A stretch of 64,000 bases of DNA from Puccinia triticina (Eukaryota > Basidiomycota > Pucciniomycetes > Pucciniales > Pucciniaceae), in the NCBI RefSeq assembly GCF_026914185.1, contig NC_070569.1, positions 3,286,001 through 3,350,000 on the forward strand, written 5' to 3'. This document shows positions 55,701-64,000 of this stretch, piece by piece. The translations under genes were made by a program, and so were the position numbers. Numbering within the stretch: the first letter of the stretch is position 1; the number at the start of each line of letters is the position of its first letter. The notes below the pieces were generated by a model, which was not told the DNA's origin, made no database searches, and was given only the letters and a program-made list of their open reading frames with translations.

Positions 55701-56274
55701 CTTGATGCCCGGTTGGGCCTGGACCGGCCTCGCGAGGGCATTATTGAGTTTGATTTGAGTACGTCTCCGAGTTGGAGGAAGCTTGTCACACACGGTGACA
55801 GTGACATGTGGTATTCCAACAACGTTTCACACAGGGAACTGGATGGATCCGGGACCCCGGGGGCAAGGGACAAAAGGGATTTGTGCCCAAATTTTTGCAG
55901 GTTGAGAACTCCTGGGTGCAAGATCAGGAGATTTTTGCATTTGGGGGCGTTCAAAGTAGAGCCCCCAGGTTGGTGTTTTTGGCAGTGATTTTTTTTCCTG
56001 GAAATCAGACCTGATTGGGGTCCTGCGCGACCTGATTTCAACTTTGAAACCCCCTAATATAGCGCAGCGCAGCACAAAGGCGCTTTATTTGTGCTACATG
56101 TGCTTTTACGCTACAAAAGCGTAGGCCCGCAGCAGCCCCACTGCGCTACAGGTTGCTCCCAGGGGCTACAGGCGGCCTTGCTTTTATGTATGGATGGATA
56201 TACATACTATGGAGGCCCTGAACCGCCAGTCTGGCCAGGTATTTTTGACAATTCCGGATATTGAATCCCTCCGC

Positions 56275-57272
56275 TGTGGTAGACAGAAAAGTGGAAAAAT
56301 AAAAAAGTTTTTTCTATGCCACAATTACTCATACTAGGCCTCAAGATACCACCAAATGGACCCCAGAAATGGATTCTACGGCCAATTTCACCCCTAGTCC
56401 CCACTGGAACGGTCATTACAACCCCGCTGGATAAGAAGTTACACCTCTGTGGACCCCACCAAACACCTATCACACGGCCAGCCCCAGTAACCCAGCTGTC
56501 ACCTGCCTCAACCCAAGTTTCACAGTAGTACACATATACACATCATAGGATACAAACATACATCTACCCATCAGGCTACACTCATTACATATTAGCTAAA
56601 TACACTCCTTTATATACATAGTATGACATCATCAACACTGTTTCTGCAGCCTCAGAACCTGTCTATACACTAATTACCCCTGTATGAAAGCTCATGCAGT
56701 CTACTGTCACCTCATGCATGCGTTAGAATGTTCTTTTGTATATGCTGACATCATGTATGCACCCCTGGCATATTTAGAATGTTCTGTGGTATATTCTGGC
56801 ACCATTCATGCGCCCTTGGGGGGTTATGACATCATTTGTATCTACTCTCACCAGCTAAAATCCCTCACCCTGTTGTCTAGATTAGCTGAAACCCTAACCC
56901 ACAAGCCCCTTTGGGGCTTCACTTTTGTCTATAACAGGAGCTCTCTCCACCCCCAGTGGCCTGCTCCTCAGTTCCTCACCCAGAACTCACAAGTCACCCA
57001 ACACTCATCCACACTCAAATCCTAAAACCCTTATAACAATAAATCAACTCTTATAACAACAATACAACCCTTATAACAAAGTAATTAAAACACTTACACG
57101 TTGCCAGTCAAACAGATTTCATCTGGAACAGACGAGACCTATCACTTAATAAAACTTGCCAACCTGAGCTTGGTGGGTCTTGTTGACTGATAACAGAAGG
57201 GCAGAGCTTGCAACTCCAATATACCCTTCACCATTCAGCAAAAGGGTTTCATTACCACTTTTTAGTCTTACA
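56275..57272 (+). repeat. Solo LTR (family L1), 998 bp
   Basis: It starts TGTGGTAGACAG and ends TTTTTAGTCTTACA. It matches 45495-47546 minus its insert. GTTACACC here is uninterrupted at about 56439, which gives the empty site for the hAT-like insertion in the other copy. Confidence 0.8.
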
Positions 57273-57680
57273 AGGGAGTCCCCAACGTGATCGTATAATA
57301 ATGTTTGATCAACCATTGGTAACAAACTTCAATTCAACCCAAAGTAATCATCAAAGGATCTCAACTTTGCCGGTGAAAAGGACCAAGCCCATCAACAACT
57401 CTAGTACAGACAGTGGCATATTCATTTATTCCGTTGGACAACTAGTCAACTTTTGAACCATCCCAGGAACCAATTTCAACTCAAACCAAAAGGACCTGTC
57501 CACGGATCTTGACTTTGAGCGGCGAAAGGAATCAAATTTGTCAACAAATCAATAACACTCAACGGCATATTCAGTTATTCTGTTGGTCAACTAGTCAATT
57601 AATTTAGAACCATCAAAGGAACCAATTACAAAACTCTGAAAAGAAATTTGTAACCACCGGATCTGAAAAGAGACTCTCGA
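57273..57680. other. Imperfect repeat, no gene
   Basis: Two related blocks (57395-57450 and 57540-57600) share GGCATATTCATTTATTCCGTTGG-like wording and AACTAGTCAA. No ORF. Confidence 0.4.
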
Positions 57681-58260
57681 AGAAATCAGCCAGTTATAAA
57701 ACCTCAAGAAGGGCAAGAGTAAGACCTGAAGAATTTGGATAACTAGGACCCTGTTAGAAGAGGGCTCCGGAATCATTTGAAGGAAGCAGCTGTTTATAAA
57801 ACCTCAAGAAGGGCAAGAGTAAGACCTGAAGAATTTGGATAACTAGGACCCTGTTAGAAGAGGGCTCCGGAATCATTTGAAGGAAGCAGCTGTTTATAAA
57901 ACCTCAAGAAGGGCAAGAGTAAGACCTGAAGAATTTGGATAACTAGGACCCTGTTAGAAGAGGGCTCCGGAATCATTTGAAGGAAGCAGCTGTTTATAAA
58001 ACCTCAAGAAGGGCAAGAGTAAGACCTGAAGAATTTGGATAACTAGGACCCTGTTAGAAGAGGGCTCCGGAATCATTTGAAGGAAGCAGCTGTTTATAAA
58101 ACCTCAAGAAGGGCAAGAGTAAGACCTGAAGAATTTGGATAACTAGGACCCTGTTAGAAGAGGGCTCCGGAATCATTTGAAGGAAGCAGCTGTTTATAAA
58201 ACCTCAAGAAGGGCAAGAGTAAGACCTGAAGAATTTGGATAACTAGGACCCTGTTAGAAG
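57681..58260. repeat. 100-bp tandem repeat, about 5.8 near-perfect units
   Basis: The period is exactly 100 bp, with AGGAAGCAGCTGTTTATAAA at 57781, 57881, 57981, 58081 and 58181. The first unit (57681) starts diverged (AGAAATCAGCCAGTTATAAA). The array stops within a unit at GTTAGAAG, 58260. Units after the first are identical by eye. 100 is not a multiple of three and stops occur, so it is non-coding. Confidence 0.97.
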
Positions 58261-58426
58261 AAGTTTCCCAGCACGGTAGAGTTATTTTTAATATTAAAAG
58301 AAAACCCCCCCCAATTTGCCCTGGTAAAGAAACCAGAGACCAGATTTTTGTTTCTTTTTCAGAGCACAGTAACAGTTAACAAACAATTGTTGTATTAATG
58401 AAACTACATAATCAACAAGAATCAAC

Positions 58427-58666
58427 ATGAATTTATTGTTTGGTGTACCAGATTTTGAAGATACAATTCTTCCAGAAACCACTTCAAGGAAAAGGCCTTT
58501 TATGGGAACTCCAGCTATGATTAGGAATATGGAAAATACAATGTCAACTTGGCCAAAGGCAGACAAAAGGAAAGGACGTGAGAATCAATTCAGAGATCCT
58601 GCTGAAGAAGACTTACGTGACTCAGGTGAAACTCAACCAAAACAAACCTCCTTAGCAAGAGGTTAA
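58427..58666 (+). CDS. Hypothetical short ORF
   Basis: 79 codons, starting MNLLFGVPDFEDTILPET. It is hydrophilic, with basic PKADKRKGRENQF, and follows the 100-bp array. The last codons fall in a duplicated CCTCCTTAGCAAGAGGTTAA (58648 and 58719). It could be the N-terminus of a retroelement Gag; no domain is recognised and expression is unsupported. Confidence 0.3.
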   Translation: MNLLFGVPDFEDTILPETTSRKRPFMGTPAMIRNMENTMSTWPKADKRKGRENQFRDPAEEDLRDSGETQPKQTSLARG

Positions 58667-58799
58667 ACTGCTTATCTAAACTCTTTTTGAATCACATTCA
58701 TTTGAAAATACCGGACCTCCTTAGCAAGAGGTTAAACTGCTTATCAACACTCTTTTTGAAAACAAACCATTCATTTTTTCAAAATTCACCCTATAACAT

Positions 58800-58975
58800 T
58801 TGAAGATGTGATCTCGACAGATACACTCTCAACTGATGTGATCTCAACTCATGTGATCTTAACAGAGGTGATCTTAACTGATGTGATCTTAACCAAGGTG
58901 ATCTCAACCAGGGTGATCTTAACTGATGTGATCTTAACCAAGGTGATCTCAACCAAGGTGATCCAGATTAGGTGA
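58800..58975. repeat. Tandem repeat (GTGATCTTAACTGAT)
   Basis: About 17-bp units alternate GATGTGATCTCAACT and AAGGTGATCTCAACC. No coding potential. Confidence 0.8.
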
Positions 58976-59059
58976 ATCCCTACGCCATACAAGCCATAAC
59001 AACTGCTGTATGTGTGCCACAGAATGCCTCAGATAAACTTCCAATGCATATTTAATATT

Positions 59060-59720
59060 CAATGACTGGTACACACCGGTCATCAAGAGGGATCACACTT
59101 GATGACCGGTAGAAAACACATTGCACGGGTTAATCCTTCTCAATGCCCGGTATGTACCGGTTATTGAGTGCTTGAGTAGTGCCAATTCCTCAAGATGACT
59201 GGTATGTACCAGTCATTGAGATGCTTAAGTAGTGTAGTCCTCTCAATGACCGGTTGGACCGTTCATAGAGAGGTTGTATGTCCTCTCGATGAACGGTCTG
59301 ACCGGTCATCAAGAGGTTGAATTTCCTCTTGATGAACGGTCTGACTGGCCATCAAGAGGTTTTATGTCCTCTCAATGACCTGTACAAACCAGTGATTGAG
59401 AGGGATCAACCCTTGCAATGAACGGTTTGTACCGGTCATCAAGTGTGACCGGTCATCGAGAGGTTGTTATATGTCTCCTCTCAATGACCGGTACAAACCA
59501 ATCATTGGGTGGACTCAACCCTCTCAATGACCGGTTTGTACCGGTCATTGGGAGGGTTGAGTTGACTCAATGATTGGCTTGTACCGGTCATCAAGAGGGT
59601 TGAGTCCACTCAATGACCGGGTGGTACCGGTCATTGAAGAGGGTTGAGGCCACTCAAAAACTGGTACAAACCATTCATCAGAAGGTTGATCCTCTCAACA
59701 ACCGGTTAGTATTGGTCATT
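59060..59720. repeat. CTTGATGACCGG palindromic minisatellite (array 4)
   Basis: Inverted pairs of TGACCGGT/ACCGGTCA with AAGAGG and CCTCTC linkers. It is more degenerate than arrays 1 and 2. Confidence 0.85.
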
Positions 59721-61104
59721 GGATGACCGCTAATTTGGAAGGCTTGAACATAAATAAATACATACAATCACCAGACCCATTGAAGCTGTCTCAATGATAG
59801 TGATACAAGAGAGCTGGTTGTAAGAGTTTCACTCAGGTTTCACACTTACTCAAACTGAACTCATTAGACACATATGTATCTATGCTTATACATGATATTG
59901 TTGCCCGATATATCTTGTACTCCCGTTTGAAGGACTCCTCTCTCCTTTTTTTCCTCAAGCTGGACTTCACCATGGTTTTCCCTTTCTTGTCATTCCTTTG
60001 AAATACACACTCTTTTCATAGAACTTCAGGCCTTTGGCGCTCTGCTCCACTGATCACTCAGTGAAGGACTTCCAGTCCTTACACTGGTCTGATCCAGATT
60101 ACATGGCTTCTCACCCAGTTCTTCCAATGTGAGCCAGGTGTCCATTTTGCTGATGGGTGGCGTGGACACAGCATTGGCCTGTATGGGTGGCCATTTGCCG
60201 TCACCATGGCGAGTTTGGTGGGTGAGCTGTCCTTTTTGGCCTGATCTCACCATAATTTTTGATTTTTTGCTCACCCCCGGCCGCTCATCTACACCCACTC
60301 TTCTGTTGAGCAAACATTTTCAGGAGCTGCCAAGGTTTGCTCCTCAGGTCGTTCCAGGCTGGCAATCCGAACATTGAGTGCTGCATTAGCAGCCCCATGT
60401 GGCTGCCCGGCGAGGTTAGGATGGAAGGGGATTTTTTAAACTGTCTGACGATCATCGATGCGGCTGACAAGAACCCAAAATCCAATGTCGCTCAAAAGAA
60501 GAACAAGAACGCGGCTGCTAAATTTAAAAAAGTTATATTTTCATTTCATTGCTACTCATACTCTCTACTCTTGCTTAAAATACAAAATATCAAAGAATTT
60601 TTTTTTGTTCTTTTATTTTTCCACTAATTAGCACCAAAAATAAATAAATAAAAGCTACTTTCTCCACCCCCAAAACAAGCGCCATAAAATAGTGTAGTGC
60701 GCTTTTTATAGCCTCAGGGCAGCGCCTTGGCGCCCGAACATGGCTAAAAAAAGCGGCTAAGCATCTGAAAAGCTACACGCTTGGGCCCAAAAGTGCCAGC
60801 GCAGCCAAAAGAGCACCAGGAAGAATAAGGTGTCAGCAGAGGAGGTCAAGCAACAAAGACTGTGCCTTTGTTCCTGCTCTGGTGCGACGACACCGAGGCC
60901 ACAATGGCCCCTTTGTTTCCTGCAGGGGGCTGTGCAACGGGCGAGTCATCGGACTTCGGCTGACGCCACCTGCAGCCTCGTGCCAGTTTATTTTTCCTGG
61001 TGTATAAAATAGCGCCGCGCAGCCGGGCCCAAAAGCGCTGCGTTCTCCGCTGCGTCACGCGCAGCCACGCGCAGCCACGGCTTTTCCCCATCGGTCCAGG
61101 GGCC
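59721..61104. other. No gene recognised; GCGCTGC-rich right part
   Basis: 60020-60480 has overlapping ORFs without a domain. 60690-61080 has many AGCGC/GCGCAGCC motifs like 53865-53990 and 56057-56175, probably ends of one MITE-like family. No clean ends were found. Confidence 0.35.
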
Positions 61105-61530
61105 TCCGCATGAGAAAGGAAGGACCATTGGGATTTCTCTCAAGGTTCACCAACAGCTCCCAGGGGGAGTCAAGTTAAGCCCCGTCGGCGCCCCCCCCGG
61201 GCGCTGCCGTCCGTTGTCTTTCCATGGTCAGTTTCTCATGGGCGAAGCTCCTTGTCGGCCCCAGAACTCGCATGCCTTGTTCCTGGACACATCCTCAAAC
61301 ACAGCCCATGCCCTCATGAGCGCAGAACGGCTTGTGGGCCATCCGCAGGCGGAGCTCCGAAGCTGCAGTGGGCCGATAAGTCAGGCCCTCGGGGGCTCTC
61401 TGCCCCCGGGACAGCCCGGGAGGTCGGGCTGTGGGCTGGAACGGGGTCTCCCTGAATGGGGCCACAGGAGGACATATGGGAGAAGCAGGGGATAGGAATG
61501 CATAGATTGGACAAGGTATGTGGAGCAGTT
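61105..61530. other. 3' flank of U2AF35, duplicated at 35735-36475
   Basis: GC-rich DNA after the U2AF35 stop. Its blocks recur in order at 35735-36475. Frames such as ALFLDTSSNTAHALMSAERL are partly shared with the other copy (SLFLGTSSNTSWTDAQSSAE), but there is no open frame in both, so coding is unproven. Confidence 0.6.
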
Positions 61531-62416
61531 TCAGAAGGACCTGTCGGGGTCGTCGGGGCGCCTGGTGCGCTTGGCGGGGGAGCTGTCGAGCTCCTCGGCG
61601 GGGTGTCTTCTGGGGGGGGAGTGGTCGTCTGAGCCCGGTCTGCGATGGTGGCGGGGGCTGGGGGAGCGGGGCGGGGCGGGGCGTGCGAAGTCGGCGATCT
61701 CGCGTGCGCGTTCCTGGTCCCTGGCGGAGGGGTGGAGCTTGCGCTCGACGCGCTGCTGGGCATGCAGCTCGCGGACGAGCGACGAGCGGGGCTCTTTCAG
61801 ATGCCTGTGTGTGTGAGCCGTCAGCGGGGTGTGTGTTTGGGTGGACAGGGGGGGTGGACGGACATGAAGTTGCAGAACCCGCCCCGGTTGCATTCGCCCA
61901 TGTCGTTCTGCCGGCAGCACGCTTCTCGGAAGTCGGTTACCGGGGAGAGCTCGGCGAAGAGCGGGCGTCCTATGAAGAAGTGGCTGTGAGCTGGATGTGT
62001 GTGTTTTAGAGTGGTTGTGTGTACTGACCGGCATACCAGCGCTGGTTGAAGGCGTCGACTGCGATCTGCGCCTCGTCCTCCCAGTCGTAGCGGGCATAGA
62101 CGTTTCCGATGAGATGGTCGCCGACGTTGTCGCAGACGTGCATCTCGAGCAGGTTCCCGTAGCGGACGAGCTCGCAGAACACGTCCTCGTAGAAGGTCTC
62201 GAAGTAGGCGGTGAGCTCGGCCTCGGAGAGCTTGCAGTTCGGGTCGTGTGCCGGGTTCTGGTACATGTTGGCGATGACGAGGGTCTGGGAGAAGGTGGGC
62301 TTGATGTGCTTTCGGGAGCAGCGCTCGCCGTGTCTGCAGGCGCCGATCTTGAGGTAGAAGGAGCAGTTGACCTTGTCCTGCTCGGAGCCGTAGATGTTGC
62401 TGAGGTGGGAGGCCAT
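61531..62416 (-). CDS. U2AF1: U2 snRNP auxiliary factor small subunit (U2AF35)
   Basis: Three exons, 62416-62029, 61969-61864 and 61804-61531, give 255 residues. The introns are 59 bp each (61970-62028 and 61805-61863, donors GTCAGT and GTCCGT). Near residues 18-37 is a CCCH zinc finger, [20 protein letters not shown]. The U2AF-homology RRM follows ([20 protein letters not shown], then FNQRWYAG with the conserved Trp, then [13 protein letters not shown]). A second CCCH finger, [16 protein letters not shown], spans the exon 2 region. The C-terminus is charged and Ser/Pro/Arg-rich (about 90 residues). The protein binds the AG at 3' splice sites as the partner of U2AF65. The length is close to that of human U2AF35. 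Codons are strongly GC-ended. The start [10 protein letters not shown] is the family's normal start. Confidence 0.96.
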
Positions 62417-62480
62417 CGTGGTGGGTGCGGGTGGAGTTCTCGAATTGAACGAGCTGACGGAGGGAAGTTGGCTGACTACC
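62417..62480. promoter_or_regulatory. Short shared intergenic region between divergent genes
   Basis: Only 64 bp separate the U2AF35 ATG (62416, minus) and the ATG of the plus-strand gene (62481). The two likely share control sequences, and their transcripts may overlap at the 5' ends. No TATA box is seen; the DNA is GC-rich. Confidence 0.5.
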
Positions 62481-64000
62481 ATGGCCCTCACCCGCCTGCT
62501 CGCCAACCAGCGCACCCTCGCCGCCGCCCTCGCCAGCCCAGGCCCAGCCATCGCCACCCAGAAACCATCGATCACCCTCCTCAGCAGCAGCAGCAACCCC
62601 ACCAGACTCAGCCTCAGCCATGCACTCAGCCACCATCTGCCCATCACAACCCACAGCACACTCACAACCCACGCACTCAACGCAACACTCATCCTCATCC
62701 ACAACACAACCACCACCACCACCACCACCATCCACCAGCCAGTCCTCATCATCAACGACTCAAACAACATTAACCACTTAAACACAATCAACAACATCAA
62801 CCACTTAAACAACAACCACTTAAACAACAACAACAACAACCACTTAAACAACAACAACATCAACCACTTAAACAACAACAACAACAACCACTTAAACAAC
62901 AACCACTTAAACAACAACCACTTAAACAACAACAACATCAACCACTTAAACAACAACAACATCAACCACTTAAACACAATCAACATCAACCACTTAAACA
63001 ACAACAACAACAACCACTTAAACAACAACCACTTAAACACAATCAACATCAACACCCAAGCCGCTTCCGCCGCAATCACTCTCTACAACACCACCAAAGC
63101 ACCCGCCGCCATCCACCGCATCCAGCACTCCGGCCTGCCCCACCTGCGCACCGCCATCGCCGCCGCCCTCGCCGCCTCGTCCCCGCTCAAGGTCCAGCTC
63201 TCGCTCTGCGAACATGCCCTCGCCCACGCCCAAGACGCCCTCGCCCTCCGCACCCGCACAGCCGAACACGCCCAGCAGACCCTGCTCGGCTACCGGCGCC
63301 AGCTCGCCCGGCTCCGGGACACCCTCCACCGCCACGCCCATCCGCCCCCAGTCGACCCCCATGCACTCCACGCCGTCAGGGCCGCCATCGACACCGAGCT
63401 CGCCCTCTGGACGCTCCCCTTCGCCGCCGACGTCGTCGCCAACAAGGCCATGGCCGTCCTCGAAGACGTCTTCCTCGCCGACCTCGAGCGCAAGGTCCGT
63501 CTCTTCCCCCTCTCTTTCTGACAAGCATCGGCTGACAGCACCTCGCTAGCTCCTCTTCCGCCAAGGCCAGGTCCACGAGCTGCGTCGGGCGGCCCACGCA
63601 GTGGTCGATGCCCTGCTCGTCGACCGCGCCCTGGCGCCCTTCCGGACCGAAGCCCTCGCCAACGCCGTCCGCCGCGCCCGCGCGGAGCCCCACGGCGCAG
63701 CGGCCGACGAGCTGGCCGCCCGCAAGCGTCTGCTAGCGGGGCCCGGCGGCCCGCTCATGCAGCTGCAGGCCGCGGCATCCCGCGTCCTCGCCCAGACCGC
63801 CGTCCTCGCCGCCGCCGGCATCGGCGTCAGCCTCGCCCCGCTGCTGCCCCTCCCCGGCTTACTCCCCGGGCCATCCGGGCTCGAGGCCGCCGCGTTCCTC
63901 GCTCTCGCCGCACTCTGGATCGGCCAGGGACGCTGGAAACGGGCCCGGGCCCGGTTCGTGTGCGCATTGGACACATGGAACGCCAGCCTCGCCGCCGCCC
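62481..64000 (+). CDS. Uncharacterised protein with C-terminal membrane hairpin, possibly Mmc1-like (partial)
   Basis: Exon 1, 62481-63494, has 338 codons from [17 protein letters not shown], an amphipathic Arg-containing start that could be a mitochondrial presequence. Then come Ser/Thr-rich sequence, a (H-L-N-N-N)-type low-complexity block (62750-63050) and an Ala-rich helical part with coiled-coil potential ([20 protein letters not shown]). The intron is 63495-63549 (GTCCGT...CTAG). Exon 2 continues [20 protein letters not shown] and ends with two hydrophobic segments ([17 protein letters not shown] and [14 protein letters not shown]), then [12 protein letters not shown], open at the window edge. 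This architecture resembles fungal mitochondrial Mmc1-like proteins, but I judged that from memory of general layout only. Third positions are almost all G or C. Confidence 0.6.
62750..63050 (+). repeat. In-frame CACTTAAACAACAAC repeat
   Basis: Roughly 17 units of CACTTAAACAACAAC with variable numbers of AAC and ATC triplets. All lie in the reading frame and encode HLNNN-type repeats. The AT-rich block stands out in a gene that is otherwise extremely GC-rich. The minus-strand ORF over it is an artefact. Confidence 0.9.

Larger units (their letters stand above)
54051..56054. mobile_element. TIR element with TA duplication, 2.0 kb, with LTR nested
   Basis: Ends GGGGGTTTCAAAGTTAAAAA TCAGGTCGCACAGG and, reversed, GGGGGTTTCAAAGTTGAAAT CAGGTCGCGCAGG. 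TA flanks both sides (54049-54050, 56055-56056). It contains a solo LTR (54296-55196, minus) and a minisatellite (55208-55700). No transposase. The boundary could lie a base or two away. Confidence 0.65.

Noticed and set aside
55153..56041. Long ORFs on both strands (182 and 288 codons) with repeating peptide units
   Set aside because: They follow the minisatellite unit and appear on both strands at once; no domain or start context supports a gene.
62006..63079. Long minus-strand ORF beginning upstream of U2AF35 with [10 protein letters not shown] repeats
   Set aside because: It is the antisense of the HLNNN repeat read into the U2AF35 first exon; the real start is [10 protein letters not shown] at 62416.

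Overview
The window looks like repeat-rich nuclear DNA of a basidiomycete fungus, most likely a rust (Pucciniales, Puccinia-like). The reasons are small GT-AG introns, a chitin synthase and a U2AF35 gene of fungal type, Ty3/gypsy and Ty1/copia elements, a PIF/Harbinger transposase with a Myb-like partner gene, many MITEs, and minisatellites built on a CTTGATGACCGG motif. The rust assignment is an inference from these families, not a database result. Only two genes look intact, both at the far right; almost every other protein-coding trace is broken.

Layout, left to right. 1-4652: a minus-strand Ty3/gypsy element (gag, protease, RT, RNase H), split by a 575-bp miniature LTR retrotransposon (TRIM) at 2129-2703 whose two 246-bp LTRs each carry a tRNA-like sequence. 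5235-12314: a multi-exon chitin synthase pseudogene with a 4.4-kb intron that holds a Harbinger-type element. 12571-18210: a stretch bounded by a 30-bp inverted repeat, holding an ARF-like GTPase pseudogene and a RhoGEF fragment. 18206-20295: gag-like minus-strand ORFs with a CACTG MITE inserted. 21222-23013: a candidate long LTR. 23030-34500: a nested complex in which a Harbinger transposase and its Myb-like gene are broken by a MITE and by a complete copia element (25737-33396), which itself holds a 1.9-kb TIR element (29428-31304).

34500-43000 holds a Crinkler/RHS-type (CR) NTPase-nuclease pseudogene (37568-39832), a 5'-truncated cysteine synthase (40146-41721) with a 29-C run in an exon, and nested MITEs. 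43400-59720 is minisatellite arrays, three related solo LTRs, a hAT-like element with an 8-bp TSD, three small CAAC...GTTG elements with 7-bp TSDs, and a near-perfect 100-bp tandem repeat. 61531-64000 is GC-rich and genic: U2AF35 (minus strand, three exons) sits head-to-head, 64 bp apart, with an uncharacterised membrane-protein gene (plus strand) that runs off the window.

The main novelty candidates are the TRIM with a tRNA-like (Pol III A/B box) sequence in its LTRs, the group of elements with 7-bp target duplications, and the CR-type effector-like gene with a duplicated header exon. No operon-like cooperation is seen. The U2AF35 pair may share a promoter, and the transposase plus Myb-like gene form the usual two-gene Harbinger set.
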